A stretch of DNA of 64,000 bases from contig JACSDG010000007.1 in the NCBI GenBank assembly GCA_015660855.1, positions 1 through 64,000 on the forward strand. Reading direction: 5' to 3'. Of this stretch, positions 27,732 through 37,819 are shown piece after piece (position 1 is the first letter of the stretch; each line of letters begins with the position of its first letter). The notes below the pieces were generated by a model that was given only the letters and a program-made list of their open reading frames with translations, was not told the origin of the DNA and did no database searches. The position numbers and the translations under genes are program-made. Source of the DNA: Magnetococcales bacterium (GTDB lineage: Bacteria > Pseudomonadota > Magnetococcia > Magnetococcales > UBA8363).

Positions 27732-28937
27732 TCATGGCATCAGAAAATACATCATGTTGCCCTTATTGGTCCAGACATACATATCCTGACCTACAACCAC
27801 CGGGTCGGCAAGAATGGGATCTCCGATTTTGTCCATTCCCAACACCAGTCCCGAAGTGGGATCGATGGAAAAAATGCGTCCCTGGTCGTCGGCGACAAAG
27901 ATCAGATCCTTGAAACGTACCGGAGCCGTTAATAGTCCATCACTGATCTTGCCGCGCCAAAGTTCCATGCCATCTTCCACTCCCAGGGCACGCATGTTGC
28001 CCTCCACATCGGCGACAAACAAACGGTCGCTCCACAGCAAAGGACGGCGGATGGCGGAAAGATCGTTGCTCCATATCCTGGTTCCGGTGCTGCGCGACAA
28101 CGCCACCAGACGCCCCTGATGATTGACGGCAAAAATCATCCGGTTGGCCATGGGTGTGGTGCTGCGATCATCGGTCACGATGGCCGCAACGACATCCTGG
28201 AGCAGGTCAAGCTCGGTCCGACCACCGACAACGGTCAGATCGTCACTCCACAAGAGCTTGCCATTGGTCAGGGAGATGGCATGCACGTTTCCAGATGAAT
28301 AGCCGACAAAAAGACGGTCATGATCCACCGTCGGTGGGGCGGCCCCCATGATGACCAATATCTCCGGGGCGTTGTTGTTGACCCAGAGGGTGTCCCCCGT
28401 TTCGGCATTCAGGGCATACAGGCGGTTGTCCAGAGTGGTGAATATAACCATCCCTTCCGCCACAGTCGGGGCTGAAGCGACCGAAGTCGAAACCCTTTGT
28501 CGCCAAAGTTCATCCCCGTTTTCACGCGATAGGGCGACCAACTCGCCATCTTCGGTACCGACAAAAACCCGCTTGTCGTCTACGGCGACCCCACCCCGGA
28601 TGGATTCGGAAACTCCCTTGCTCCAATGGATGGAGCCGTCCTTTCTTTCCAAGCGGGCCACCGCCCCCTGAAAGGTGGCAACAAATATGTCGGTATCGGT
28701 GACAACAAACCTGCCGGGGTGGAGAAAATGATCGTCGGGACTGCCGGCTACCGACCGCTTCCAATACCGTCTCAACCCGGTTTCCTGGCCCGGTTGGGCT
28801 ACCAGAGAGGTGCGAATGGCCTCCGACTTGTTTTCCTTGTCGTCGCCCTGGAGCCAGCTTCCAGGACTGGAGCAGCCGAAAAGGAACGCTAAAAAAAAGA
28901 TGGCGATCCACCTGGAGAGGTTGTTTCGGTTTCCCAT
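27732..28937 (-). CDS. bamB: Outer-membrane protein assembly factor BamB
   Basis: BamB is the beta-propeller lipoprotein of the Bam complex that inserts outer-membrane proteins. The N-terminus has a lipoprotein signal (WIAIFFLAFLFGCSS, with Cys as the lipid anchor). Repeated PQQ-type blades follow, such as GSIHWSKGVSESIRGGVAVDDKRVF and GDELWRQRVSTSVASAPTV. I use the ATG at 28937 (MGNRNNLSR, 401 aa); a GTG at 28946 that overlaps the yfgM stop is an alternative. It directly follows yfgM, the order seen in E. coli. The der gene that usually comes next is inverted and damaged here. Confidence 0.93.
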   Translation of the reverse strand: MGNRNNLSRWIAIFFLAFLFGCSSPGSWLQGDDKENKSEAIRTSLVAQPGQETGLRRYWKRSVAGSPDDHFLHPGRFVVTDTDIFVATFQGAVARLERKDGSIHWSKGVSESIRGGVAVDDKRVFVGTEDGELVALSRENGDELWRQRVSTSVASAPTVAEGMVIFTTLDNRLYALNAETGDTLWVNNNAPEILVIMGAAPPTVDHDRLFVGYSSGNVHAISLTNGKLLWSDDLTVVGGRTELDLLQDVVAAIVTDDRSTTPMANRMIFAVNHQGRLVALSRSTGTRIWSNDLSAIRRPLLWSDRLFVADVEGNMRALGVEDGMELWRGKISDGLLTAPVRFKDLIFVADDQGRIFSIDPTSGLVLGMDKIGDPILADPVVVGQDMYVWTNKGNMMYFLMP

Positions 28938-28942
28938 GATGG

Positions 28943-29590
28943 TCACTCTTTGGCCGTTTTGCCCAACCGCTCAAGACGACGATCCAATCGGGTGCGTAAT
29001 TCCCCTTTGGCCCCCAGCTCAATCGCTTTTTGAAAATCAACCGCCGCCGCCGGCATGTCTTTTTGTTTCTGTGCCAACAATCCCAAAATCTCCAGGGCGT
29101 GGGGGCGGAAAGGGGATTCATCACGGATTCGACGCAACAGGGACTGGGCGCGGGCTCCGTCGTCATCCACGGTCACCAGGGCGGCGTTGAACAGTGCCAG
29201 ATCACGCAACGATCCATCCTGCGAACGGTCGGCCAGATTTTCCATCTTGTCGGCAGCTTCCTTCTTGCGACCGGTTTCGGCCAGGGTCCGGGCTTCCACC
29301 ATCTGTCCCAGTAATCCATAGCCATGATCCCCAAATTGCTTGAATAAAGGTTGTAACAGTTTTTCCGTTTCGCCCCAGGCCTCTTTCTCGTAGTGTTTCA
29401 TGGCGGCGATGTACAGGTCACTGGCTGCCGCATCCTGCTGTTTTCTATGCCCATCCCAGCCCACGTAGGCAAAAAGACCCAGAAAAAAAAGGATGGTTGC
29501 GCCGATAATCCAGGGGCGGTTTTTTTCCCATTGCTTGCGGACGCGGTCGGCATCAAGCTCCTCGTCGATCTGTTCAAAAAGATTGTCCAT
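28943..29590 (-). CDS. YfgM-like TPR protein of the Sec translocon
   Basis: A 215-aa inner-membrane protein of the YfgM/TPR_21 family. It associates with SecYEG and periplasmic chaperones and helps hand over outer-membrane proteins. The cytoplasmic start MDNLFEQIDEELDADRVRKQWEKNR precedes one transmembrane helix (WIIGATILFFLGLFAYVGW). Periplasmic helical repeats follow (AASDLYIAAMKHYEKEAWGE, ARTLAETGRKKEAADKMENL). It lies between hisS and bamB, its conserved position. Confidence 0.9.
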   Translation of the reverse strand: MDNLFEQIDEELDADRVRKQWEKNRPWIIGATILFFLGLFAYVGWDGHRKQQDAAASDLYIAAMKHYEKEAWGETEKLLQPLFKQFGDHGYGLLGQMVEARTLAETGRKKEAADKMENLADRSQDGSLRDLALFNAALVTVDDDGARAQSLLRRIRDESPFRPHALEILGLLAQKQKDMPAAAVDFQKAIELGAKGELRTRLDRRLERLGKTAKE

Positions 29591-29736
29591 TAAACGTCTG
29601 TCCTAAGTATCGCTATCGGGTTGATGGCCGTGGCCGACGGGAGCAGCCTTGTATCGGGGCCATGCCTGGACTTGATCGTTGCCGGGGGCATGGTTTTGGC
29701 GGTGTCGGTCGGGCTGCAAGCCAACCTCCACGCCTA

Positions 29737-30996
29737 TTATGGACCGACTCGGCAAAGATTTGCCAGGAAAACGGGTGCTTCGGACCAACGAATCTCCTGC
29801 TGTTGTCCCAGGGTCATGTCTTTGACGATGACCACGTTTTTTTCAATTTCCGTATCCCCCAGCATCAAGGCGAAGCGTGCCTTGGAACGATCTGCCCGTT
29901 TCATCTGACTTTTCAAGGAGCCTCCGCTCAGGTTCAACTCGACCGCCAACCCCTCTTTCCTTATGGCCTCGGCCAGCAAAAGACCCGCATTTTCTCCCCG
30001 TTCCCCCAGCGTTGCCAGGAAGACATCCGTGGAGGAAGGCAGGGTTGTCTCACGATTGAGCAACAAAACCAACCGTTCCATTCCCATGGCAAATCCTATG
30101 GCCGGGGTGGAGGTTCCCCCCATTTGTGCAACCAAGCCATCATAGCGACCCCCAGCGGCCACTGCGTTTTGGGCTCCAAGTCCTGTCGATGTGACCTCAA
30201 AGGCGGTGCGGTTGTAGTAATCCAGACCGCGCACCATGAAGGGGTTGACCCGGTAAGGAATGCCCAAATGGTTCAGATGGGTCTTGAGGCTGGAAAAATG
30301 GTTCGCACACCCTGCGCACAGATGGTCAAGCATGCTGGGGGCGTTGGCGAGGGTGGCGCGACAGTTCTCCCGTTTGCAGTCGAGTACCCGCAAAGGATTA
30401 CGTTCGATGCGGTTTTGACAATCTTCGCAAAGATGGGCGACGAGCGTGCGCAGGGTGGCGATCAGAAGATCACGGTAGGGGGCACGGCAATCGGGGCAGC
30501 CAAGGGAATTGATTTCAAGCACCAGGGACGCCTGGAGACCGAGGTCGGTGAGATAGCGCATGACCATGGCCATCAATTCGGCATCGGCCAGTGGCCCTGC
30601 GGGACCAAACAGCTCACAGCCGATCTGGTGAAATTGACGCTGCCGCCCTTTTTGCGGTCGTTCATAACGAAACATAGGCCCCCGGTACCAGACTTTCCAG
30701 GGCAGTTGCCGATGCATGCTTTGTTGCACGAAGGTCCGTACAACCGATGCCGTCCCTTCGGGCCTTAGGCTTAGGGAGTCACCGCCACGGTCGGCAAAGG
30801 TGTACATTTCTTTTTCGACAATATCCGTGGCAGCTCCGACGGCGCGGGCGAATAATTCGGTTTTTTCAAACAGGGGGGTGCGTATTTCTGCAAAGCCATA
30901 CTGCCCGAAAATGGCCAGTGCCCTGGCTTCCAGGAGTTGCCAGAGGGGGGTTTCCACGGGAAGGATGTCATGGACGCCGCGAACAGTTTGAATCAT
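29737..30996 (-). CDS. hisS: Histidyl-tRNA synthetase
   Basis: HisS charges tRNA-His in a two-step ATP reaction. The 419-aa protein is a class II synthetase. It begins [13 protein letters not shown], has motif 2 ([24 protein letters not shown]), the histidine motif [13 protein letters not shown], then GGRYDGLV and motif 3 ([14 protein letters not shown]). The C-terminal anticodon-binding domain has [22 protein letters not shown] Cys-rich insert (CPDCR, CEDCQ, CAGC) common in some bacterial HisS is present. It overlaps the ispG stop by 4 bp, indicating coupled translation. Confidence 0.97.
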   Translation of the reverse strand: MIQTVRGVHDILPVETPLWQLLEARALAIFGQYGFAEIRTPLFEKTELFARAVGAATDIVEKEMYTFADRGGDSLSLRPEGTASVVRTFVQQSMHRQLPWKVWYRGPMFRYERPQKGRQRQFHQIGCELFGPAGPLADAELMAMVMRYLTDLGLQASLVLEINSLGCPDCRAPYRDLLIATLRTLVAHLCEDCQNRIERNPLRVLDCKRENCRATLANAPSMLDHLCAGCANHFSSLKTHLNHLGIPYRVNPFMVRGLDYYNRTAFEVTSTGLGAQNAVAAGGRYDGLVAQMGGTSTPAIGFAMGMERLVLLLNRETTLPSSTDVFLATLGERGENAGLLLAEAIRKEGLAVELNLSGGSLKSQMKRADRSKARFALMLGDTEIEKNVVIVKDMTLGQQQEIRWSEAPVFLANLCRVGP

Positions 30997-32105
30997 GAGC
31001 TGGAATTTTCCTGTTTGTCCCGCCGCATTTTTTCGGCGGCTTGTTCCACTTCCGCCACCAATCGTGAGACAATATCGGCATCATTGACCTTACCACAGGG
31101 ACGGCCATCGCGGTAGAGCAGATGTCCCCCCTGGCCCCCCACCAATCCTACGGCGGTTTCCTTGGCTTCTCCAGGGCCGTTGACGATACAGCCGATGACC
31201 GACAACGGCACCGGTTCTCGGATGTGGGCCAACTGGCGTTCCAACTGGGCGACGACCTCGATGACGTTGAATTCCTGACGCGAACAGGTGGGGCAGGAGA
31301 TGATGTTGACTCCATGGGAGCGCAGGTGCAAGGCTTTAAGAATTTCAAAGCCTACCCGGATCTCTTCGACAGGATCGGCCGTGAGGGAAACACGCAGGGT
31401 GTCTCCAATTCCCTCAGCCAGGAGCAGCCCCAGACCAATGGCCGATTTTACGGCCCCAGGAAGAAGTCCCCCCGCCTCGGTGATTCCCAGGTGCAGGGGA
31501 TAATCCACCTGTTTGGCCAGCAAGCGGTAGGCGGCCACTGTCATTCCCACGGAACTGGCCTTGAGGCTGATTTTTATTTCGCGAAAGTCCAGTTCCTCAA
31601 GGATGCGTATGTGCCCCAGGGCCGAATCGACCATGGCCTGGGGGCAGGGTTCGCCGTAGCGGTTCAGGAGTTCTTTTTCCAGGGATCCGGCGTTGACACC
31701 GATGCGGATGGAGGCACCGTGGTCCCTGGCGGCGCGCACGACTTCCAGTACTCGCTGCCGCGAGCCAATGTTGCCCGGATTGATACGCAACCCCTGTGTT
31801 CCCCGGTCCAGGGCCGCCAGGGCGAGGCGATAATCAAAATGAATGTCGGCGATGAGCGGGACTTGGGACTCCCTTACCAGAGGCCCCATGGCCTGGGCGG
31901 CATCCATGTCGGGGCAGGAGACCCGTACCATATCGGCCCCCGCTTCGGCGAGCAGGCGGATTTGCCGGGCGGTGGCGGGGATATCACGCGTCGGGGTGTT
32001 GGTCATGGACTGAACGCTGATGGGGGCATCACCACCGATGACCACAGAACCCACACGAATGGCGCGGGTTGGACGTCGGGGGGCGGTGACCAGATGTTTG
32101 GCCAT
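30993..32105 (-). CDS. ispG: 4-hydroxy-3-methylbut-2-enyl diphosphate synthase IspG
   Basis: IspG is a [4Fe-4S] enzyme in the methylerythritol phosphate route to isoprenoids. It converts MEcPP to HMBPP. The 370-aa protein opens with [20 protein letters not shown] and has [18 protein letters not shown]. The cluster ligands are in [12 protein letters not shown] and [10 protein letters not shown]. The length is that of the short bacterial form. It follows rodZ by only 2 bp and precedes hisS, the conserved rodZ-ispG-hisS order. Confidence 0.97.
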   Translation of the reverse strand: MAKHLVTAPRRPTRAIRVGSVVIGGDAPISVQSMTNTPTRDIPATARQIRLLAEAGADMVRVSCPDMDAAQAMGPLVRESQVPLIADIHFDYRLALAALDRGTQGLRINPGNIGSRQRVLEVVRAARDHGASIRIGVNAGSLEKELLNRYGEPCPQAMVDSALGHIRILEELDFREIKISLKASSVGMTVAAYRLLAKQVDYPLHLGITEAGGLLPGAVKSAIGLGLLLAEGIGDTLRVSLTADPVEEIRVGFEILKALHLRSHGVNIISCPTCSRQEFNVIEVVAQLERQLAHIREPVPLSVIGCIVNGPGEAKETAVGLVGGQGGHLLYRDGRPCGKVNDADIVSRLVAEVEQAAEKMRRDKQENSSS

Positions 32106-32107
32106 CC

Positions 32108-33694
32108 CTACAATCCCCGCGCCCGGTTCAGCAAGGGTTCTGGCGATAGCTCCAAATCTTGAATGACCTCTCCCGATTCACCGAAAAAGGGCAAGGTTTT
32201 GTCACCCACCCGCAACTGCACGCCACTGGCATTGCCAAGGATGGCGTAAAAAGTTTCGCCATCGGGTATGTGGAACACATGTTCCGGTTGCATGACCATG
32301 TCTTTCAGAACGATGCCGTCCTTGTCCTGGATTTGGATCCAGACCAATTCTTTAGCCACGAGGGCGATGGAGCGGGCGTTGGGGGTCAGATTGTTTTCGC
32401 TGTAAACGGGCACTGGCTGGGCATCGATGATCTGCTCGCGTGCCTTGGTTTTGGCGTTACCCGAGGCAACGGGTGCCGTTGGTTGTTGGGTGGGGGGGGA
32501 GACGGCGTCAGAAACTTCGGTTGTCGCGGGTTGCGACGGGACCGAACCGGCACGGATGCGTGGGCTGACCTGTGGTAGTTCCGGCGGGGGCATGAACGTC
32601 TCTGATGTACCGGAAACCGTCGCAGGATCCAGGGAGGCAGAGGCCGGGCTGTTCGGGTCGGCGGCTAGGATCGGAGAGGGTGTGGCTGGCACAACGGCAG
32701 GCAGATCGGTCGTATTCTCCGGAGTGTGGGTGGCTTGCAAGGCGGCGTTGTCAAAATCCCCTGGGGTATCCTCCTCTTCGGCTGTGCCGGTGGAATTGGT
32801 GTCGTTGCTGGCGGTGGCCTCGGGTTCGGGGGCGGGTTCGGGCGTCGTGGATATGCGATTGGAGGTACGGCCCCAGAAGGAAAAAATCGACCCGGAATCC
32901 CCCTGCTGTGGTTGTGTGGGTTCGGCAACAGTGGTGGCTGCTGGTTTGGAAACAGGGGCTGGAGTACTGGTTTCGCTGGCTGTGGGGGGACTGCTGCTGG
33001 CAGGGGCCGGCGTTTCGGGTGCGGTCTCCAATGTTGTGGCCGTCTCGGAAAAATCTTCCCCTTCCGTCGCTGTCGATGTCACCCGCAATGGTGGGGCCGA
33101 GGGTATCGCTGGGATGTTTCTGGTGGGGGCATAGTAGCGATCATAGGCCATGAAACAACCAACCAGGGCACCGATGCCAAGGATGATCAGACCAAGACCG
33201 GGACGATGATTGGCCTTGGTGGGGGCGGGAAATCTTTCCATCTGCAACCCTTGGCGTTTTTGGTCCAACGTTTCCAAAAACGATTCGATGGGGTCGGTAT
33301 CGGCAATGTTTAAGTGCCGGGCGTACAAACGCATGAATCCTGCGACGAAGGTGATCCCGGGCAACCTTTCGATGGCTCCTGCTTCCAGGGCTTGGAGATG
33401 GATGTCGCGTATATGGGTCGCTTCTGCCAGTTCGGCGATGGTTCTACCCTGGGCTTTGCGCGCTTCGGCCAACAGTCCCCCCACCTTTTCGGCGGTGGAC
33501 TTGGGCGGTGGCGGCGTGCTCTCGGTTGTCACTTTGATCGGGGCAACCGGTGCTGGCGGGATCTCCGGCGGCAGAAATGGGGCAGGGGGCGGTGGGGGGG
33601 GAGGGTCGGGTCTGCGGGTTACAGCCGCGACCGGTTTGTTGGACCGGATGCCGCCACCTCTGTTGACCAAGTTGAGTCGGGGTTTTTTTATCAT
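32108..33694 (-). CDS. rodZ: RodZ-like cytoskeleton/cell-shape protein
   Basis: RodZ links MreB filaments to the cell-wall elongation machinery. The 528-aa protein has a Pro-rich N-terminal extension ([18 protein letters not shown]), a HTH_25 domain ([20 protein letters not shown]) and one transmembrane helix ([20 protein letters not shown]). A long Thr/Pro/Ser-rich periplasmic linker and a C-terminal DUF4115 domain ([19 protein letters not shown]) follow. Both the N-terminal extension and the about 210-residue linker are longer than in E. coli RodZ. It overlaps pilW by 4 bp and is followed by ispG. Confidence 0.88.
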   Translation of the reverse strand: MIKKPRLNLVNRGGGIRSNKPVAAVTRRPDPPPPPPPAPFLPPEIPPAPVAPIKVTTESTPPPPKSTAEKVGGLLAEARKAQGRTIAELAEATHIRDIHLQALEAGAIERLPGITFVAGFMRLYARHLNIADTDPIESFLETLDQKRQGLQMERFPAPTKANHRPGLGLIILGIGALVGCFMAYDRYYAPTRNIPAIPSAPPLRVTSTATEGEDFSETATTLETAPETPAPASSSPPTASETSTPAPVSKPAATTVAEPTQPQQGDSGSIFSFWGRTSNRISTTPEPAPEPEATASNDTNSTGTAEEEDTPGDFDNAALQATHTPENTTDLPAVVPATPSPILAADPNSPASASLDPATVSGTSETFMPPPELPQVSPRIRAGSVPSQPATTEVSDAVSPPTQQPTAPVASGNAKTKAREQIIDAQPVPVYSENNLTPNARSIALVAKELVWIQIQDKDGIVLKDMVMQPEHVFHIPDGETFYAILGNASGVQLRVGDKTLPFFGESGEVIQDLELSPEPLLNRARGL

Positions 33695-34461
33695 GGTTGC
33701 TCAATTTCCAAAAGGCGTCCGCGGGCACGCTGGGCCGCAGGATGGTCAGAATGTGATTGAATCATCCGTCTGAAAACAATTTTTGCTTGGTCTTTGCGAC
33801 CGTTGTTGGCCAAGTTGTTCCCCAACTGTTCCAAGATTTCAATGTTGTCGGGTTCCAACGCGGCTATTTGTTCCAGATGCAGACGTTCTTGATCGGGCTG
33901 GCTGGATTGATGATAATGCGCCGCCAATGCCAGATGGGATGGCACATGTGAAGGGTCGATCCGGATGGCTTGTTGCAGTGCCGAGACCACTTTCTGCGGC
34001 TGGTTTTTTTTTCGGTAGACGATGGCCAGATTGTTCCAGGCACTGGCTCGATCATTGAAGCTTGGGACGACACTGACTTTGGTAAGGGTGGCCTCGGCAT
34101 TTTCCAGATCCCCTTCCTGGAGATAGGCTACCCCCAGATTGTGTAAAATGCCGGGATCATCGCTTTTGAGGGCATAGGCTTTCTTGAGGCTTTCCAGGGC
34201 CGCCTGAGATTGTCCCAGTCGGGAATAGGCCAAGCCGAGGTTGGAGAGCACTTCGGGATCGTCGGGATGAATCTGCTGGGCTTCGCGTAACGACGGCAGG
34301 GCTTGCTGCGGTTTGTTGCGTTCCATGTAGGCCTGGCCCTTGGTCAGGAGGGCCTGGAAATGGGTCTCCTGATCCGAATCGATACTCGCGCATCCCCCGG
34401 CGAGGGATCCCCCCAGCAACGCGGCGATGAGCGGCACGGATAGGTGTTTTTGACGCTTCAT
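33691..34461 (-). CDS. pilW: PilW/PilF-type TPR lipoprotein
   Basis: A 256-aa lipoprotein (signal PLIAALLGGSLAGGCAS) with at least five TPR units, for example AYMERNKPQQALPSLREAQQ and GLAYSRLGQSQAALESLKKAY. PilW/PilF proteins help PilQ secretins assemble in the outer membrane for type IV pili. Position immediately before rodZ-ispG-hisS matches the E. coli yfgM-region gene of this name, supporting the call. TPR proteins are hard to tell apart, so a general envelope TPR role remains possible. It overlaps nadE by 4 bp. Confidence 0.78.
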   Translation of the reverse strand: MKRQKHLSVPLIAALLGGSLAGGCASIDSDQETHFQALLTKGQAYMERNKPQQALPSLREAQQIHPDDPEVLSNLGLAYSRLGQSQAALESLKKAYALKSDDPGILHNLGVAYLQEGDLENAEATLTKVSVVPSFNDRASAWNNLAIVYRKKNQPQKVVSALQQAIRIDPSHVPSHLALAAHYHQSSQPDQERLHLEQIAALEPDNIEILEQLGNNLANNGRKDQAKIVFRRMIQSHSDHPAAQRARGRLLEIEQP

Positions 34462-36107
34462 GATACCTTGAATCCGTTGGTAATGGGGTAGCGACGGTCT
34501 TTGCCGAAGGCTCTGCGGGTTACCCGGACTCCCGGAGGCGATTGTCGCCTTTTGTACTCGTTGCGATCAACCATGGTGATGACCTTGAGGGCGGTCTGGC
34601 GGTCGATGCCTCGTTCCACGATGGCGTCGAGTCCCTTCTCCTGCTCCACGTAAAGTTCCAAAATTTGATCGAGGACGGGGTAGGGGGGGAGGGAATCGGT
34701 ATCTTTCTGGTTGAATTTTAATTCCGCCGTAGGTGGTTTTTCCAGGATGCGCACGGGGATGGGGGGGATAAGTCCCTGGCTTTCGGCCCAGCGGTTGCGG
34801 CTTTTGGCGAGTCGATAGACCGTTTCCTTGAGGAGATCCTTGAGTACTGAGAACCCCCCCGCCATATCTCCGTAAAGTGTGGCGTATCCCACGCTTACCT
34901 CGCTTTTGTTGCCGGTGGTGACCAGGAGCGACCCTTTTTTGTTGGACAGGGCCATGAGTAGGGTGGCGCGAATGCGTGGTTGAATATTTTCCTCGGTGAC
35001 ATCAGCGGGCAATCCTGCAAACAAAGGGGCCAGTTGGGTACGAAAACCTTCAAACAGGGGTGTGATGGCCACGGTGTTCAAGGCAACTCCCATGCGCTTC
35101 GCCCCTTCGGCGGCATCCTCCAGGCTGTCCTGTGAGGTATAGGGGGAGGGCATCATCAAGGCTTCCACCCGGTCGCTTCCGAGGGCATCGGCGCAGATGA
35201 CCAAAGTCAGAGCGGAATCGATACCGCCGGAAAGGCCGAGAACCACCCCTTTGAAACGGTTTTTTCGTACATAGTCGCGCATTCCCAGGCACAGGGCGGT
35301 ATAGATTTCCTGTTCCTGTTCCGGGAGTGCCGCGATGGGGCCTTGCAGGAAATGCACCAGTCCGCCTGGTTGCCGTTGCAATCGCACCAGGGACAGGCTT
35401 TCGGTCAGGAGGGGTTCGCGTTGGGCGATGTGGCCATCGGCGTTGATGGCAAACGAACCGCCATCGAAAACCAATTCATCCTGACCACCGACAAGGTTGA
35501 TGTAGAGCATGGGCAGTCCGCATTCGGTGACCCGTTCACGCGCCATGGCTTCGCGTTCGGGTTGTTTGCCCACATGATAGGGGGAGGCGTTGAGGTGGAG
35601 AATGAAGGCGGCCCCGGCGCGTGCCAGTTTGGGCAGGGGACCACCGGGATGCCAGATGTCTTCGCAGATGGTGATGCCGAAGGGGAAGCCTTTGTAGGCA
35701 AAAATGCGCGTTTTTTTGGAGGGGACGAAATAGCGTCGCTCATCGAAGACCCCATAATTGGGCAATCTGCGTTTGCCGGAGAAACCGGCTTCGGTGCCAT
35801 TCTGGACGAATACTCCGGCATTGATGAGTCCGGAGGCGTCACGGCGCACCGAGCCGTATACCGCATCGATGCCGATCTGGCCCAGGCTGCGGTGGAAGGT
35901 TGACTCCGCCTGGGCCAGCTTTTCCAGGAAAAGGGGCTTGTGCAGCAGGTCTTCCGGGGGATACCCGGTGAGCGCAAGTTCTGGAAAGACAACCAGGGCG
36001 GCACCCAATTGCCGGGCCTGGCGGGCCGCGTTGGTCATGTGTTCCAGATTGTCATCGAGGGCACCGACGTGGGTGTCGATCTGGGCTATGGCCAGTAAAA
36101 GTTCCAT
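34458..36107 (-). CDS. nadE: Glutamine-dependent NAD+ synthetase
   Basis: NadE makes NAD+ from deamido-NAD+, with ammonia from glutamine. The N-terminal nitrilase-type glutaminase has the Glu-Lys-Cys triad: Glu in VVFPELALTGYPPEDLL, Lys in FSGKRRLPNYGVFDE and Cys in GITICEDIWHPGG. The C-terminal synthetase has the P-loop GLSGGIDSALTLV. It continues with KSEVSVGYATLYGDMAGGF and ends PPGVRVTRRAFGKDRRYPITN. At 549 aa it is the usual two-domain form. It starts the pilW-rodZ-ispG-hisS transcript, and the product links to LigA, which uses NAD+. Confidence 0.97.
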   Translation of the reverse strand: MELLLAIAQIDTHVGALDDNLEHMTNAARQARQLGAALVVFPELALTGYPPEDLLHKPLFLEKLAQAESTFHRSLGQIGIDAVYGSVRRDASGLINAGVFVQNGTEAGFSGKRRLPNYGVFDERRYFVPSKKTRIFAYKGFPFGITICEDIWHPGGPLPKLARAGAAFILHLNASPYHVGKQPEREAMARERVTECGLPMLYINLVGGQDELVFDGGSFAINADGHIAQREPLLTESLSLVRLQRQPGGLVHFLQGPIAALPEQEQEIYTALCLGMRDYVRKNRFKGVVLGLSGGIDSALTLVICADALGSDRVEALMMPSPYTSQDSLEDAAEGAKRMGVALNTVAITPLFEGFRTQLAPLFAGLPADVTEENIQPRIRATLLMALSNKKGSLLVTTGNKSEVSVGYATLYGDMAGGFSVLKDLLKETVYRLAKSRNRWAESQGLIPPIPVRILEKPPTAELKFNQKDTDSLPPYPVLDQILELYVEQEKGLDAIVERGIDRQTALKVITMVDRNEYKRRQSPPGVRVTRRAFGKDRRYPITNGFKVS

Positions 36108-36346
36108 GAGGGTTTTCCAAATTTTTCAGTAGTAGCATCCGAACTGCCACATTCTACGGCAAACCCCGACAATTTCAATGCATTGCAGCAGGATGACCGT
36201 GGGTAATGGTTGGCGGGAGGGATTTTCATGTTCTTCGTCAAACCGTTGTCAGTGAGGCGTTGGTTTTTTGGATGCGGGAGGTTTACTGATGGGCGGGGGC
36301 GGGGTATCGTTGTCCGTTTTTTTTCGATCTGACAGGATGAAAGACA
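36108..36346. other. Divergent nadE-hisC intergenic region
   Basis: The 239 bases separate divergent genes and must hold promoters for both. I see no strong consensus boxes. GC falls near 36170-36250, which is compatible with promoter DNA. A GACAGGATG ribosome site lies just above the hisC ATG. Confidence 0.3.
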
Positions 36347-37435
36347 ATGGATCCGATCCGCTTTGTGCGTGCCGGTGTGGCGGCGATGACGGGCTATGCG
36401 CCTGGGGAACAGCCGACACCTATGCGGCACCTGATCAAGTTGAACACCAATGAAAATCCCCAGGAGCCGCCACCACGGGTGAAAAAGGCCCTGGAGGAGG
36501 GGATGGCTAAGATCGACCTGCGGCGTTATCCCGATCCCAGTGCCAGTCGTGTGCGTGAGGTGGCCTGTCGGGTGTACGGTCATGGGCTGACCCCGGGGCA
36601 GGTGGTGGTGGGCAATGGTTCGGACGATTTGCTGACCATGATCATGCGTACCTTCGTTGAACCGGGCGAATGTGTGGCGGCACCGGGTCCGACGTACACC
36701 CTTTATGAGGTTCTTGCCCATTTGCAGGGGGGGCGTTATCTGGAGGTGCCGTGGAAAGGGGATGGGGGTTTGCCTGTGGCCGAATTGGCCGATTTGCCGG
36801 CCAAGGTGGTGTTCGTTGTCCGTCCCAATGCCCCGACGGGGCATGTGGTTGCCCTTGGAGATGTGGCACGCCTGTGTCGCGAATTCAAGGGGATGGTGGT
36901 GTTGGATGAGGCTTATGTGGATTTTGCCGACGCGCATGGATTGGGTCTCCTCCAGGAATACCCCAATCTTGTGATTATCCGTACTTTTTCCAAATCCATG
37001 GCCATGGCGGCCCTGCGCATAGGTTTGGGATTCATGGATTCCCGCCTGGCATTGGAATTTCACAAGGTACGGGATTCCTATAACATCAACGCATTTTCTC
37101 AACTTGCGGCCCGTGTTGCCCTGGAGCACCATGCCGATTACCAGCCCATCTGGTCGGAGATCCGTATTCAGCGTCAGCGATTGACCCAGGCTTTGCGTCA
37201 GCGCGGTTTTGCCGTACCCGACAGTCAGGCCAATTTTATTCTGGCCCAGGTGCCGGTTCGGGGTCCTGATGCGGCCTGGTGGCTGACGCAGTTGCAGGAT
37301 CGGGACATCCATGTGCGATATTTTCCCAAGGATCCGCGTCTGTCTGACAAGTTGCGCATTACCATCGGCAGGGGTGTGGAAATGGACCGGTTTTTGGCGG
37401 TAGTGGACGAAATTCTTAGTGGCTCCATGGGTTGA
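36347..37435 (+). CDS. hisC: Histidinol-phosphate aminotransferase
   Basis: HisC is a PLP enzyme that transaminates imidazole-acetol phosphate in histidine synthesis; many also act on aromatic amino acids. The 362-aa fold-type I enzyme has LIKLNTNENPQEPPPRV, VVGNGSDDLLTMIMRTF, VLDEAYVDFAD and the PLP Lys in TFSKSMAMAALRIG. The ending DIHVRYFPKDPRLSDKLRIT is the family pattern. It stands alone, away from other his genes except hisS. No ribosome site oddities. Confidence 0.93.
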   Translation: MDPIRFVRAGVAAMTGYAPGEQPTPMRHLIKLNTNENPQEPPPRVKKALEEGMAKIDLRRYPDPSASRVREVACRVYGHGLTPGQVVVGNGSDDLLTMIMRTFVEPGECVAAPGPTYTLYEVLAHLQGGRYLEVPWKGDGGLPVAELADLPAKVVFVVRPNAPTGHVVALGDVARLCREFKGMVVLDEAYVDFADAHGLGLLQEYPNLVIIRTFSKSMAMAALRIGLGFMDSRLALEFHKVRDSYNINAFSQLAARVALEHHADYQPIWSEIRIQRQRLTQALRQRGFAVPDSQANFILAQVPVRGPDAAWWLTQLQDRDIHVRYFPKDPRLSDKLRITIGRGVEMDRFLAVVDEILSGSMG

Positions 37436-37819
37436 AAACCGGTAGGGGGATGGGATGAGACTTTCCCCGATACATCGGGTCCATCAAGGTTTCGTACTGT
37501 ATTTTTTCCATCTGCTATAACACTGAAATAATGGATAGTTTTTCCCTTTTTGTGGAAAACATTCATGGGAATGCGTTTAATGCCTTGTCATGGGGGGGGA
37601 ATTTGTTTATACACTCACGGGGTCTGGGCAGAAAGATGGCAACTACTGAATATTCTTGTGGAAGCCCTTTTTGTGGTTCCGGACGGCGGTGCGGGTGGGT
37701 TTTTGGCTTGACCCGTTCACCGAACGTGCGGACAGCCGCTTTGGTGCGGAGTGCAGGCCGGTATCGACCGAAGCAAAAAACAAATTCCTCGGGAAAACTA
37801 TTGTAAGGAGAGAAGAATT
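37436..37819. other. hisC-pckG intergenic region
   Basis: These 384 bases hold the putative promoter at 37585-37613 and a leader of about 200 nt for pckG. Short ORFs in both directions have no protein character. The leader could fold (for example GGGTTTTTGGCTTGACCC), but no known riboswitch is recognised. Confidence 0.35.
37585..37613 (+). promoter_or_regulatory. Putative sigma70 promoter of pckG
   Basis: TTGTCA (37585-37590) and TATACA (37608-37613) are spaced by exactly 17 bases. They match the -35 at 5 of 6 and the -10 at 4 of 6. The leader to the pckG ATG would be about 200 nt. Confidence 0.45.

Noticed and set aside
29662-30768. 368-codon plus-strand ORF in hisS
   Set aside because: Antisense to hisS motifs; low-complexity Gly/Gln composition.
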